This document shows, piece by piece, positions 49,723 to 59,138 of a DNA stretch of 64,000 nucleotides. How positions within the stretch are numbered: the first letter of the stretch is position 1; the number at the start of each line of letters is the position of its first letter. Source of the DNA: Torulaspora globosa. Taxonomy: Eukaryota > Ascomycota > Saccharomycetes > Saccharomycetales > Saccharomycetaceae. The notes under the pieces were generated by a model, which saw only the letters and a program-made list of their open reading frames with translations, was not told the DNA's origin and searched no databases. The translations under genes were made by a program, and so were the position numbers. The DNA is taken from positions 868,001 to 932,000 of the forward strand of contig NC_050731.1 in assembly GCF_014133895.1 (NCBI RefSeq). Reading direction: 5' to 3'.

Positions 49723-50454
49723 TCACTCGAACCTTTTGGTAATGAATTTCTTCTCTTCGCCTATGGCGCAGTCTGGTGGGATGCCCAGCTGGTGCATCTT
49801 TACTGCCAGCTCCATGAGGTAGTCGATGGCTTCGTTGAAGATCTTGGCCTTATCAATCGTTGGACCCCAGACAAAGATTCCGTGTCTTCTGACGATCACG
49901 GCGCATGTATGTGGATACTTCTCGAACGTTTCCAGAAGAGAGTCTATCAGCTGGTCCTCGTGAGCCATATTTTCGATTATCGGGATCGCTAGAGTGTCAT
50001 AGAACGAAAGTGGGATAGCTTTACCAGTCTGGGAGTCCACCTTGCCGCTTGGGATGGCTTTAATTTGCTCAATGTTGGCGATCCTGAACTCATCATCGAA
50101 AAGAAGGGAACAAATGACTGCATTTTGGGAATGCGTATGGATAACTGCTCCAGCATTACGATGCTGGTAGCACGCTACAAATAAAGGCGTACACGCACTC
50201 GGCTTCAAGTTATTTGGAACCCTGAGATACTCCTGCGTCCTGGAATCCATGACAAACAGGTCTTCCGGATCCATTAGCTCCTTTTGTACGCCAGACGGCG
50301 CAATGAAGTAGTTGTCTGTCTCTGGATGCTTGATCGATATGCCTCCACCGGTGCCAGTGCACCAATTGTTGTGGAAGAACTGCCTGCACAAAGTGCAAAT
50401 CAAGTTGGCAGGATGTCTAGGGTCTGTAGAGTACACTAACGAGTCCAACGACAT
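49723..50454 (-). CDS. MDE1: MDE1, methylthioribulose-1-phosphate dehydratase
   Basis: A 243-residue class II aldolase-like enzyme of the methionine salvage pathway (YJR024C, 244 aa). Motifs are [26 protein letters not shown], the zinc-binding HTHSQNA (His106, His108), and [16 protein letters not shown] with the third zinc histidine. It dehydrates 5-methylthioribulose 1-phosphate in the cytosol. The start is the first ATG. BNA1 lies upstream on the same strand, as in S. cerevisiae. Confidence 0.96.
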   Translation of the reverse strand: MSLDSLVYSTDPRHPANLICTLCRQFFHNNWCTGTGGGISIKHPETDNYFIAPSGVQKELMDPEDLFVMDSRTQEYLRVPNNLKPSACTPLFVACYQHRNAGAVIHTHSQNAVICSLLFDDEFRIANIEQIKAIPSGKVDSQTGKAIPLSFYDTLAIPIIENMAHEDQLIDSLLETFEKYPHTCAVIVRRHGIFVWGPTIDKAKIFNEAIDYLMELAVKMHQLGIPPDCAIGEEKKFITKRFE

Positions 50455-50594
50455 CTAAAACCGAATTCAATGGCTATCTTCCTTCCGCCTGTTGCCATCT
50501 TTCAAGAGCCCTGCCTTTGTAGGCGATTTTTTACTCCGCTAACCTCTTAAACGACCACGAACGAAGTTATATAAGACATAAAATCATTTAATTA

Positions 50595-51131
50595 TCAAGG
50601 CTTCTGTGGCCTCGAGTGGTTCATCGTACCGCAATTCTTGCACTTTCTGCTCTCTGGATCATTTTCAAATGCCAGAACGCCTTCCTTCACCTGGGTGCCC
50701 AGATCAACCATGTAGAACTCCAGCTGATGCACTATCATTCTGCAGTTCGAGCAGTACCATCTCATCTTGTCATTGGCTCCCTCCGGTCTGTCTTGTTCGA
50801 CTACAATCCCAATGGTGTCAGCGTATCTCACTGGGCTGTGAGGCACGTTTGCAGGCAGCAAGTATGAATCACCCTCATTGATTGTGATGTCGATAAACTT
50901 GGCATCGCCTTCCAGTGACTCGTCAACCACCCTCAGGGTCATGGAACCCTTCTTTTGAAAAAACCATTCGGGCGTAGGGTTGACATGGTAATCGGTACGT
51001 TCGTTAGGGCCTCCAACAATCATCACCGTAAAGCCATTCCTGTGGAGACAGAAATTATTCACAGGAGGTTGCAGGAGGTGCCCATTCTCCTCTAGCCAGC
51101 GATCTAAGTTAATTGGGATGGTATTCAGCAT
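50595..51131 (-). CDS. BNA1: BNA1, 3-hydroxyanthranilate 3,4-dioxygenase
   Basis: A 178-residue cupin enzyme of the kynurenine route to NAD (YJR025C, 177 aa). Iron ligands lie in [13 protein letters not shown] (His49, Glu55) and [12 protein letters not shown]-terminal rubredoxin-like site has two CXXC pairs (WYCSNC and CKNCGTM). It opens the ring of 3-hydroxyanthranilate to give the precursor of quinolinate. The start is the first ATG. Confidence 0.96.
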   Translation of the reverse strand: MLNTIPINLDRWLEENGHLLQPPVNNFCLHRNGFTVMIVGGPNERTDYHVNPTPEWFFQKKGSMTLRVVDESLEGDAKFIDITINEGDSYLLPANVPHSPVRYADTIGIVVEQDRPEGANDKMRWYCSNCRMIVHQLEFYMVDLGTQVKEGVLAFENDPESRKCKNCGTMNHSRPQKP

Positions 51132-51693
51132 GATTATCTGTTGAATATTTAATGTGAATTTTTGAATGACAGTAATTAGTAAAACAGTGACATTTTTATT
51201 AATGCCAGAGAACCCAAGTAATCCAAGCTAAGAGTCGCTGCATACGGGTGTCTGAGTGGCCTGCTATCATTGCCAGACACTTCATCAGCTGGCATATACT
51301 GGCCAGTTGACTGCAGCGGCGGACTTCGCCTTTCTTTGGGTCTCTTAGCGTCTCTTTGCAGATGCGTTCATTTTATCACTAGTCTATACGACGTTCTGGA
51401 AGCTGAGGAAAAATTGTATTGTCTTACCAAGCAGCCTTCAACTTGCTGATTATTTCGTCTTAATAGCGATGATGGCCGACCTTGTGGTTAGCTCATTGGA
51501 ATTAAGGTGAACCGATTCATCATGTATTCCATTATCGATTCTCGAGCCTTCGTTTTTTCTCTTGCTGAATGGCAGATAGTAGTCATTTTCCGCCGTGTGT
51601 CTTCTAGTTCTTGTCTTGATCATTTAGGATCTTCAACTTATCAGGAAGCTTCTTCTGGAGAGGAGGCTGATAATACATTAGAGCCGTATTGGT
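51132..51693. other. BNA1-MVB12 divergent intergenic region
   Basis: 562 bp, long for this window. A 106-codon frame at 51507-51827 overlaps MVB12 and has no protein-like conservation signal. No tRNA or known motif recognised. Confidence 0.5.
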
Positions 51694-51999
51694 ATGACCA
51701 AGCTCAGCGAGGTAGAAGAGCTGCTGCGAAAATATCCACTTTACAACTCACATGGACAGGAGTTCCCGCGAAACGTCTTGAGAAGGGTGCCTGTGCCACA
51801 CATAAAGCTGCAACCTTTGCAACCTAGCGCAGAGATGTTTGCACCGTGGTACCGAGAGTGTGACGAGCTAGTAAAATGCTGCGAAGTGCACGATAAAGCG
51901 GGAGAATTGTTCGATCAGTGGTACTCGCAACGGTACATGAGCAACAAGCCTCCGGGTATGGTAGGCAACGTAATCCTGTCCCCTTCGCGGAGGGACTAG
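51694..51999 (+). CDS. MVB12: MVB12, ESCRT-I subunit
   Basis: A 101-residue protein, the same length as yeast Mvb12 (YGR206W), with the conserved patterns EELLRKYPLYN, FAPWYRECDEL, FDQWYSQRYMSNKPPGMVGN and the C-terminal LSPSRRD. It forms the stalk of ESCRT-I with Vps23, Vps28 and Vps37, which sorts ubiquitinated cargo into multivesicular bodies. It is fast-evolving, so recognition rests on the C-terminal half. It converges with CIR1, 32 bp apart. Confidence 0.92.
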   Translation: MTKLSEVEELLRKYPLYNSHGQEFPRNVLRRVPVPHIKLQPLQPSAEMFAPWYRECDELVKCCEVHDKAGELFDQWYSQRYMSNKPPGMVGNVILSPSRRD

Positions 52000-52031
52000 A
52001 TAGTTTTATATGTACATAAGGTAATGAATGT

Positions 52032-52808
52032 TTAAATAACTTTGGCTTCTTTTAGCTTGTCGACCAATTCATCGACAGAGTTGACTTTGACGCCCGGGGC
52101 TCTTGGCTGTGGTTCCTCCACAGAGAGCACTTTCAGTCTTGGTTCTAGGTCCACGTTCGAGAAGTCCTTCAAGGCCAGCTTTTCCATAGGCTTCTTCTTG
52201 GCCTTCATCAAGTTTTGCAAACCGACGTAACGTGGGACATTTAGACGCAGATCCGTGGTGATCACTAGAGGCAACGAAGCGCTCACCACTTCTTCACCGC
52301 CGTCCACTTCGCGGGTCACGTTCACTTTTCCATTATCTGTGAACTCAACTTTGGCCGCATTGGTCGCCTGTGGCCAGTTCAACAATCCAGCTAGCATCTG
52401 ACCGGTGTTGTTGCAATCGTCGTCGATTGCTTGCTTTCCCATGATCACCAAATTCGAGTTTTGTTTCTCCACAACTTGCTTTAACACTTTGGCTACCGCC
52501 AACGGTTCTAGAACGACATCCTTGGAGTCTATGAGGGTCGAGGTGTCTGCACCTTTGGCCAGGCAGTTTCTCAAGATATCTTGCGCCTTGGCTGGTCCGA
52601 TCGACACCGCATGGATACTTTCCACCAAAGATTTATTCTTTTCCTTTATTCTGACGGCTTCCTCGACTGCAATGTCATCGAACGGATTGATACTGAACTT
52701 CACACCGGTAGTCTCTACTGCTGTACCTGTTTTGTTAACTCTTGGCTTAATCTGGTAATCTATGACCCTCTTGACCGGGACAAGAATTCGTAGCTGTTTA
52801 CTGGCCAT
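52032..52808 (-). CDS. CIR1: CIR1, electron transfer flavoprotein beta subunit
   Basis: A 258-residue ETF-beta orthologue (YGR207C, 261 aa) with ILVPVKRVIDYQIKPRVN, KFSINPFDDIAVEEAVRIKEK, NLVIMGKQAIDDDCNNTGQMLAGLL and ADTSTLIDSKDV. With Aim45 (alpha) it passes electrons from mitochondrial dehydrogenases to Cir2. The N-terminus lacks a long presequence, as in the family. The start is the first ATG. Confidence 0.95.
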   Translation of the reverse strand: MASKQLRILVPVKRVIDYQIKPRVNKTGTAVETTGVKFSINPFDDIAVEEAVRIKEKNKSLVESIHAVSIGPAKAQDILRNCLAKGADTSTLIDSKDVVLEPLAVAKVLKQVVEKQNSNLVIMGKQAIDDDCNNTGQMLAGLLNWPQATNAAKVEFTDNGKVNVTREVDGGEEVVSASLPLVITTDLRLNVPRYVGLQNLMKAKKKPMEKLALKDFSNVDLEPRLKVLSVEEPQPRAPGVKVNSVDELVDKLKEAKVI

Positions 52809-53402
52809 TGTGCTCCTTAAATCTACGATGCTAAGCTGCAGGAGAGATAAATGCGAACTACCAACAGTTTAAAGCTTTCCTATCATAGCTACTCTTAATG
52901 ACGAACTTAACACAGTTTTTTTCATTTTATCACATGATGAGCTCGAACTGATAAAAAGACTAATCTATGAATCGATTCTTTCCTTGAGACTGTCCACTCA
53001 TTCGTGAGCCATGCTTGATCTATTTACTTGCTCTTAGGACAGTTGGCGTGCAGGTTCAACTGGGTTTTCTTTTACTTATCTAACCATATTTACTGTTTGG
53101 ACGTCGATTTGTGACGCCGCGCGAAAGTTACAAGATCTCAACTAAACATAAACAAGCCTGAACAAGACTAAAATCTCAGTTTGCAGCTTCGAAGGCCGAT
53201 TGGGCCTTGTCAATGCAAGCCAGAAGTACGGAGCCAGTCTGGGACTGGCTTGCGAGGTTTTGAGGAGGTCTGCTAGGCGATAACCTGCTTCGCGTGGCGT
53301 TTGCATTTTCTTGAACCTAAGATATTGAAAAATTGATCAGATTGGAAAATAAGCTCTTCTCGACGAACTGGTTTACCAGAAAATCGACTTAAATATTCGT
53401 AT
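52809..53402. other. CIR1-SER2 divergent intergenic region
   Basis: 594 bp with no gene. ORF 53273-53473 on the minus strand overlaps the SER2 start and is a shadow. No certain factor site. Confidence 0.5.
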
Positions 53403-54314
53403 ATGACTGCTTTCGTTGTTACCTGCATCGGACACGATGATGCATTGCCGTTGCCTAAGATTGATGCGATCATTGAGCAGATTAAAAGCGCTCTTTCCGA
53501 TGCCTTTACACTATCTGATCAGACCAAAAAACTAGCAGAGAATGCAATTGATCTCCACATCAGTAGCAGCTCTGAGACGAGCTGGCTACAGCTCAAGGAG
53601 CAACTGAAGAGCGTTATATGTGCTCACAGCGATGTCGATATTATTGTTCAAGTGGATAACGAATTTAGACATAAGAAATTGGTCGTCTTCGACATGGATT
53701 CCACTCTGATCTATCAAGAGGTGATCGAGCTGATTGCGGCATATGCTGGTGTAGAGGACAAGGTTCGCGATATTACCGAGAGGGCGATGAACAATGAATT
53801 GGACTTCAAGCAATCGTTGCGTGAGCGTGTGAAGCTCTTGAAAGGTATCAAGATTGACCACTTGTACGACGAGATCAAACAGAAGCTCCTCATCACAAAT
53901 GGTGTGCCCGAGCTGTGCGAGCAGTTGCATGCAAATGGCTGCAAATTGGCTGTGCTCAGCGGTGGTTTCGTGCCTTTTGCCAACTACATCAAAGAAAAAC
54001 TGCATCTGGACTTTGCCAGGGCTAATGTGCTAGAGACAGACGATGAGGGCGTCCTAACCGGTGTCACGACAGGCCCTGTGGTGGACGGCGAATTGAAGGC
54101 AGAGACTCTTTTGCAGCTTTGCGAAGAGTATGGCATCCCCAAGGAAGCCAGCTGCATGGTGGGCGACGGAGGCAACGATCTGCCCGCCATGGCCGCGGCA
54201 GGGTTCGGTGTGGCGTGGAATGCTAAGCCAAAAGTGCAGGAATTGGCTCCCGCCCGACTCAACACCAGCTCAATGGTCAATCTACTCCACGTCTTTGGCT
54301 ACAGCAGCAAATGA
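53403..54314 (+). CDS. SER2: SER2, phosphoserine phosphatase
   Basis: A 303-residue HAD-family enzyme catalysing the last step of serine synthesis (YGR208W, 309 aa). The HAD motif I VVFDMDSTLIYQE carries the nucleophile Asp97 and Asp99; motif II is KLAVLSGGFVPF, and motif III/IV is MVGDGGNDLPAMAAAGFGVAWNAKP. The N-terminal 90 residues form the regulatory-like extension typical of yeast Ser2. The start is the first ATG. It converges with TRX2. Confidence 0.97.
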   Translation: MTAFVVTCIGHDDALPLPKIDAIIEQIKSALSDAFTLSDQTKKLAENAIDLHISSSSETSWLQLKEQLKSVICAHSDVDIIVQVDNEFRHKKLVVFDMDSTLIYQEVIELIAAYAGVEDKVRDITERAMNNELDFKQSLRERVKLLKGIKIDHLYDEIKQKLLITNGVPELCEQLHANGCKLAVLSGGFVPFANYIKEKLHLDFARANVLETDDEGVLTGVTTGPVVDGELKAETLLQLCEEYGIPKEASCMVGDGGNDLPAMAAAGFGVAWNAKPKVQELAPARLNTSSMVNLLHVFGYSSK

Positions 54315-54377
54315 TAGAGAAATATAACCACAATGTATATTATTTCAACCGATAGACTTATGTACCGAAGATTCTAT

Positions 54378-54689
54378 TTAAACGTTGGAAGCAATGGCTT
54401 GCTTGACAGCTGCTGGGTTAGCACCGACCACCTTGGCCACAGGCTTGCCACCCTTGAACAAAATGAAAGTTGGCATAGAGGAGACTTCGTTCTTCTTGGC
54501 GACCTCAGGCAATTCGTCAACATCGACCTTGTAGAAATCAGCCTGTGTGTATTCAGTGGCGAACTTTTCCACCATTGGAGAGATCATCTTACAAGGACCA
54601 CACCAGACGGCGAAGAAGTCGACGACGACCAATTTGTCGACAGCAATAACCTTTTCAAACTCGCTGGCAGAGGTGATAGCAGTAACCAT
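54378..54689 (-). CDS. TRX2: TRX, cytosolic thioredoxin (TRX1/TRX2 type)
   Basis: A 103-residue thioredoxin, active site WCGPC at 29-33, cis-proline loop SSMPTFILFKGGK. It reduces ribonucleotide reductase, peroxiredoxins and PAPS reductase (so it also works downstream of MET3). Gene order SER2-TRX2 matches YGR208W-YGR209C, while the adjacent STU2 and PDC match the TRX1 side (YLR043C-YLR045C), so this gene represents the ancestor of both. Yap1-type sites and a TATA box lie upstream. Confidence 0.96.
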   Translation of the reverse strand: MVTAITSASEFEKVIAVDKLVVVDFFAVWCGPCKMISPMVEKFATEYTQADFYKVDVDELPEVAKKNEVSSMPTFILFKGGKPVAKVVGANPAAVKQAIASNV

Positions 54690-54775
54690 TGTGCAATATT
54701 GGATGTGTAAATAAATATATGAGTCTGATGCTGAACTACTGAAGACTCTTCAGAACCCTGTAGCGCAAACTCTCT

Positions 54776-54783
54776 TTTATATA
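54776..54783 (-). promoter_or_regulatory. TATA box of TRX2
   Basis: The complement reads TATATAAA, 87 bp upstream of the TRX2 ATG. Confidence 0.6.
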
Positions 54784-54815
54784 GCTGTTTCACTGGAGAC
54801 CACTGATCCCTGTTC

Positions 54816-54822
54816 TTACTAA
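54816..54822 (+). promoter_or_regulatory. Yap1 site (TTACTAA) upstream of TRX2
   Basis: TTACTAA, 127 bp upstream of TRX2, is a standard Yap1 element. S. cerevisiae TRX2 is a textbook Yap1/Skn7 target. Confidence 0.7.
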
Positions 54823-54884
54823 GCGGGCAGTCAGCGCTGGCGGGCCAGAGCGAGACAAAGCAACAGAAAGTGTTAGAAACACGC

Positions 54885-54891
54885 TTAGTCA
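54885..54891 (+). promoter_or_regulatory. Yap1 site (TTAGTCA) upstream of TRX2
   Basis: A second Yap1-type element, variant TTAGTCA, 63 bp from the first. A third TTACTAA lies at 55098-55104, near the STU2 start. Confidence 0.65.
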
Positions 54892-55152
54892 ATACAACAA
54901 GCTTGATTAGAGATCAACATGAGCTGATATTGAGGCTTCTGGATGGTAAATATCCTGCTGAAGAGAACTTAGGAAGCGGTTGATGAGGTTTCAATCAAAG
55001 ACGTTACCCGGATGAGAACGTCTAAGGTGACATCCGTGGTTTTGTGGCAGAAGGTTCCAAATCGCTGGCGGCAGATCAAGATGTAAACAATGGAGAGTTA
55101 CTAAGCAAATGTCACTTTGATAGACGCCTAATCGATCGAATAGCTCGTTGAG

Positions 55153-57561
55153 ATGAGCGTTGGCATAGATCAGGAGGATGAGGATTTCACAAAATTGTCG
55201 TTGGATGAAAGGCTGGCTCACAAACTGTGGAAGGCGCGATTACACGCCTATCAGGAGCTGCTTGCGACGTTTCAAGGGAGCCAGCGTGACAGGAATAGCA
55301 TTGTGTACTGGAGTGACCCGGAACAGTTTGCAAGATACGTTACAGACTCTAATGTGGCAGCACAGGAGCAGGCGGTGCTGGCTCTCGAAGCGCTTTTGCG
55401 CGGAGGTGGGTTACCCGCCCAGAATGTGGACTTGAGCCAGGTTATTTCACTATGGGTGTCTGCGTTGGTCGAAAAGGCGCTTACATCATCGAGGGCTGCC
55501 ACCCGGACCAAGGCTTTGGACTGTATCCTGTTGCTATGTGCATACGATGAATCTATTACGCGGTCGGTGCGCGCGGTGTTACCGTTTTTCCAGAATAAAC
55601 TGCCGAAATTGGTGGCGGCGTCAGTAAATTGTGTCGCGGAGCTGGTTAAGTCATACCAGTTTATCAATACAGAGGTGAATGTACTGCTTGCGGATATATT
55701 AGAGCCCCTGGTTAAATTAGCGGGTCATGCTGACCGTAACGTTCGAGGGCAGACTATGTCGCTTGTTGTCGAGATCTACAATGCCACGGGAAGAAGTAAA
55801 GTCCTACTCCAAGAGATGCTGTTGGACAGACTGAAGCCGATACAACAGAATGATTTACAAAAATTGTTCGATAAAGCTTCCAATGAGCCTGCGGAAAACC
55901 AGCCACGACTGTCGTTTCGCTGGCAGGAAGCCCAGCGAGTGGATAAGGACGGTGATACTCTGATGGACATGAAGCCCGTTTCACCGCAAGAGATGGAGAG
56001 CAATGGCCTATCGCGTGTCAAAAACATCGGAGAAAAAATTGAGATAGACCCCTTCGATCTTTTGCCGGAGCAAACGATTCTCGACAAACTACCAGTTGAT
56101 TTCCATGAAAAGATCAATTCTACGAAATGGAAGGATAGAGTGGAAAGTTTGCAAGAGTTTTGGAATCCCACTGTATCGAGCGTCAAAAAACTGAAATCCA
56201 GAGGCCAGGATTACACTGAGATTTTGAATATACTGGGTCATATAGTGCAGAAAGACGCAAATGTGCAGGCCGTAACAATTGCGGCACAATGCATTAAGAC
56301 AATTTGCGAGAAATTAAGAACACCTGGTTTCACAAAGCATTACGCGTCTCTTGTGTTCGTGCCATTGCTGGAACGGACCAAGGAGAAGAAACCCTCAGCA
56401 ATAGACTCGATAAGACAAACGCTTAAAGTTATATGCCACTTCTACAATCCACTAAATCCTACTGGTCATAATGAAGACATGTTACAAGAGATATTAGAGT
56501 TTATGAAACACAAGACACCACAGGTCAGAATGGAGGCAACTAATTTATTCACCTTTGTCATTAATGAAATAAACGATGGTGAAGTAAGAGTGCTCAAAAA
56601 GTATCTTGAAGATGAGATTATTCCAACTGTCCTAAAAATTGTAAACGACACACAACCCACTATAAGAAATTCCGGCTTCGAGTGTTTTGCGACTTTGATT
56701 CGACTTTTGGGCAAAAGGGAACTCAGCATACCATTAGAGACACTAGATGGTTTAAAGAGAAAAAAGATTCAGGAGTTTTTGAACGGTCTGCCGGCTGTGA
56801 CAGAGAGGAAAGAGAATGTCTTAACCAATGAAACTTCAAGGCCGAGCTCATCCCCTCATCTGTCGACGATTCCAACAAAGAGGGGTCCAAGCTCACCTTT
56901 ACAAAAAGTTGCCAAAGCTAGTTCACCGAGTGCTGCTAGATCGCGAGTCCTGTTAACATCTAGATCTCTCGCGACATCGCAGCAAGCGATATCCCCAGGT
57001 CCTCCATCGGCAGTCACAAAGGAGGTGGAGCGGTCAAGAAGGGAGAAACAGGAGTGGATCAGAGAGCGCCATCAGCTAATCAATCAGATTAACAACCTAA
57101 CCGGTTTCCAAACAGAACTAAGTAATGAAAATGATTCGTTACGGGAACAACTGAAGATGGCACAGACGAGCCTTCACGAGAAGAACCTACAGATCAGATC
57201 CAAAGAGCTGCAATTGAGCAAGCTGCAAGATCGGGTGGCACAGCTGGAAGCCGAACTAAAGCAACAACAACAGCATCCTCAAGGCCGCATCTCCTCATCC
57301 GATGCTTCAGCGGTCTCAACGAATTTGGGTGTACGGTCATTGTCATCGTCATCATTCGACCCCAAGACAACAAAGAGCAAACATTGTCGAACGCCCAGCG
57401 AATCCAGTGACGACTTACCGCGTCGTGTGGACTCTCTTCAATTGAACAATGAGATGCTCAACGAGGAAAGCTGGAAGCGAGCCGCGGAGGTTACTTCGCA
57501 GCTCAAAGCGAGGATCGAGAGAATGAGGGCCAAGTCAAAGGGGGTAAATAGCAATGTTTGA
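55153..57561 (+). CDS. STU2: STU2, XMAP215-family microtubule polymerase
   Basis: An 802-residue orthologue of Stu2 (888 aa). TOG1 covers about 10-245 (DERLAHKLWKARLHAYQEL...), TOG2 about 300-550 (LPVDFHEKINSTKWKDRVESLQEFW..., RMEATNLFTFVINE). A basic Ser-rich linker (about 560-625, RVLLTSRSLAT) is followed by a dimerising coiled coil (about 630-705, EKNLQIRSKELQLSKLQDRVAQLEAEL) and a short conserved C-terminus (SWKRAAEVTSQLKARIERMRAKSK) that in S. cerevisiae binds partners at spindle pole and kinetochore. It adds tubulin at plus ends. It converges with the RBM26-like gene. Confidence 0.96.
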   Translation: MSVGIDQEDEDFTKLSLDERLAHKLWKARLHAYQELLATFQGSQRDRNSIVYWSDPEQFARYVTDSNVAAQEQAVLALEALLRGGGLPAQNVDLSQVISLWVSALVEKALTSSRAATRTKALDCILLLCAYDESITRSVRAVLPFFQNKLPKLVAASVNCVAELVKSYQFINTEVNVLLADILEPLVKLAGHADRNVRGQTMSLVVEIYNATGRSKVLLQEMLLDRLKPIQQNDLQKLFDKASNEPAENQPRLSFRWQEAQRVDKDGDTLMDMKPVSPQEMESNGLSRVKNIGEKIEIDPFDLLPEQTILDKLPVDFHEKINSTKWKDRVESLQEFWNPTVSSVKKLKSRGQDYTEILNILGHIVQKDANVQAVTIAAQCIKTICEKLRTPGFTKHYASLVFVPLLERTKEKKPSAIDSIRQTLKVICHFYNPLNPTGHNEDMLQEILEFMKHKTPQVRMEATNLFTFVINEINDGEVRVLKKYLEDEIIPTVLKIVNDTQPTIRNSGFECFATLIRLLGKRELSIPLETLDGLKRKKIQEFLNGLPAVTERKENVLTNETSRPSSSPHLSTIPTKRGPSSPLQKVAKASSPSAARSRVLLTSRSLATSQQAISPGPPSAVTKEVERSRREKQEWIRERHQLINQINNLTGFQTELSNENDSLREQLKMAQTSLHEKNLQIRSKELQLSKLQDRVAQLEAELKQQQQHPQGRISSSDASAVSTNLGVRSLSSSSFDPKTTKSKHCRTPSESSDDLPRRVDSLQLNNEMLNEESWKRAAEVTSQLKARIERMRAKSKGVNSNV

Positions 57562-57592
57562 ATAGAACGAAACGAACAGTAAACCGGGCATC

Positions 57593-58396
57593 CTACGTCT
57601 TCAGGCGCTTGCTAGCGCTAACGTTCTTTGGCTTTACATACATCTTCGGATCTTCCTTGAGTGTCTGCAACTTATCCCGCAGACGGTACAACAGCTCCGG
57701 AGTCAACTGTTTCTTTTCGATCTCTTGCATGAACTCCTGGTAAAGCGAGTAACAGCGTTTCAGATTGCAAGAGTCCCTCGGGTTAGTGGCCTCCACCCTC
57801 CGCTGTATTTCCCGCAGCCGCTCGCGATATCCTGCGAGCTGTTTCGACTTGACATTCAACTGTGTGGACAGCTGACCAAGCGCCGAGCCCACCGGCTGTG
57901 GTTCCTCTGCGTCTGCGCGGCCCACGGCGTCCACCTGAACAAACCGATCGTTGAAGAACGGCACGCTAGACCGCAAACACGCCTCGACACTGGCTCTGTC
58001 GACAAACTTGATCAGCGCGTTCCTTCGATCCTGCGACACGCTCCCACACACCCGGCACGCACACATCTCGCCAAACTGCTCGAACTCGCGGATTATCAGC
58101 TTCTGTCGGCACAGATGGCCAGGCAAGTCATAGACAGCGACCCAATTCCCCACATCCGCGGGAACCCGCTGCGAACACACCTTCTCATAGAGCTGTTCAG
58201 CAAACGGCCTCGAATCGTCGATGATGCCCTCGACCAGCACGCACACTGCCTCTACAAAAGCCTCTCTACCCTTCAGCGAGCATTCCTCCAGAAAATCCAG
58301 CAGAAGCTCCTTCAACAGTTCGGGATCAGCCTCGGAGACCTCGGGCAACGTCGACTCCAGCCATTCGACGACACCTTCGCTGTCTTCCACAAACAT
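57593..58396 (-). CDS. RBM26/RBM27-like RNA-binding protein (PWI-like + RRM)
   Basis: A 267-residue protein. Residues about 8-72 resemble the PWI-like N-terminal domain of RBM26/27 and fission yeast Rmn1 (EWLESTLPEVSEADPELLKE, with the pattern WLxxTLxxxxxADPxxLxxxxL). Residues about 84-155 form an RRM with RNP2 VAVYDLP and RNP1 NALIKF. After a short linker, about 175-255 is coiled coil (LNVKSKQLAGYRERLREIQ, YSLYQEFMQEIEKKQLTPEL). No CCCH zinc finger is visible. In other fungi and animals the family works in nuclear RNA surveillance (MTREC/PAXT). I know of no S. cerevisiae counterpart at this position. Family assignment is by pattern only. Confidence 0.7.
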   Translation of the reverse strand: MFVEDSEGVVEWLESTLPEVSEADPELLKELLLDFLEECSLKGREAFVEAVCVLVEGIIDDSRPFAEQLYEKVCSQRVPADVGNWVAVYDLPGHLCRQKLIIREFEQFGEMCACRVCGSVSQDRRNALIKFVDRASVEACLRSSVPFFNDRFVQVDAVGRADAEEPQPVGSALGQLSTQLNVKSKQLAGYRERLREIQRRVEATNPRDSCNLKRCYSLYQEFMQEIEKKQLTPELLYRLRDKLQTLKEDPKMYVKPKNVSASKRLKT

Positions 58397-58559
58397 ACCG
58401 AACCTGCAAGCTACAGCTCTAACAGCTCATCGCCTCGAACCTGCCAAGTCCTGGACCAGAGCTGAAGAACGCGCCCCGTCGATCATCGGGGTCCTCGGAT
58501 TAACCTCGGATAAATTTCGGAAAAACACCCAGCTCCGCCAAGAGCGCCTTCCCGATCGC

Positions 58560-58610
58560 GCCCGCTAACCGCATACTCTTGCCGCATAATCACATATGCG
58601 CTTAGCGGGC
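58560..58610. repeat. Inverted repeat, 15-bp arms
   Basis: The arms at 58560-58574 and 58596-58610 pair at 14 of 15 positions around a 21-nt loop. A degenerate second copy lies 116 bp to the right. It could be a paired binding site or a hairpin. Confidence 0.75.
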
Positions 58611-59035
58611 ATAGCTTCTGGTAACCATGCCAGCGCTCTGTCGTAAATCCCTCAGCATCCACTATTCGCTCTCTTCCCGCTAATCGCATAACCCACCGCA
58701 CCCACTTTCACATATGCGTTTAGAGAGCTCCCTGCTATGCACTTAGTGGACTCCCAGCACGCCCATCGCCTAGAGCCTGCAAAATCCAAACATGCTGAAT
58801 ATTATTCAATAATATTCAATTTTCAGCCCATCTTTTCAAGAATCTCTCCATAATAAGGTCTGTTGAGAATTGCACTATGCATAATCGCTAGTAGCTAATG
58901 CGCACCAGAAGATGGCATCTCAGCTCAAAACCAATTGTTTCGATTAGTATGGTGGACTGAGAAAAGAAAGAATTTTTTGCATGGGAACGAATTGGCATCG
59001 ATTTGTGATAACCTTGATTGTCCGCTGCGATCAGC

Positions 59036-59043
59036 TATATAAG
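59036..59043 (+). promoter_or_regulatory. TATA box of PDC
   Basis: TATATAAG 103 bp upstream of the PDC start codon. Confidence 0.65.
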
Positions 59044-59138
59044 TGGAAGGGATCGCTGGCAAGGGGTTCCGGTAAAGGTTTAGAACGTTTGTTCAAGAGA
59101 CCAAGTTTCTTTACTAAGAGCTCAACTAATCCATTGCA

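Larger units (their letters stand above)
58397..59138. promoter_or_regulatory. PDC upstream region with two diverged inverted repeats
   Basis: 742 bp, the usual size of a strong glycolytic promoter. An imperfect inverted repeat spans 58560-58610 (arms GCCCGCTAACCGCAT and ATGCGCTTAGCGGGC, one mismatch). A related weaker one spans 58676-58727 (CCCGCTAATCGCAT / ATGCGTTTAGAGAG). Both right arms sit in TCACATATGCG (58590-58600 and 58708-58718). No gene is visible. Confidence 0.55.

Noticed and set aside
51507..51827. 106-codon ORF upstream of and overlapping MVB12
   Set aside because: Out of frame with MVB12, Ser-rich without motif; MVB12 is clearly recognised in the other frame.
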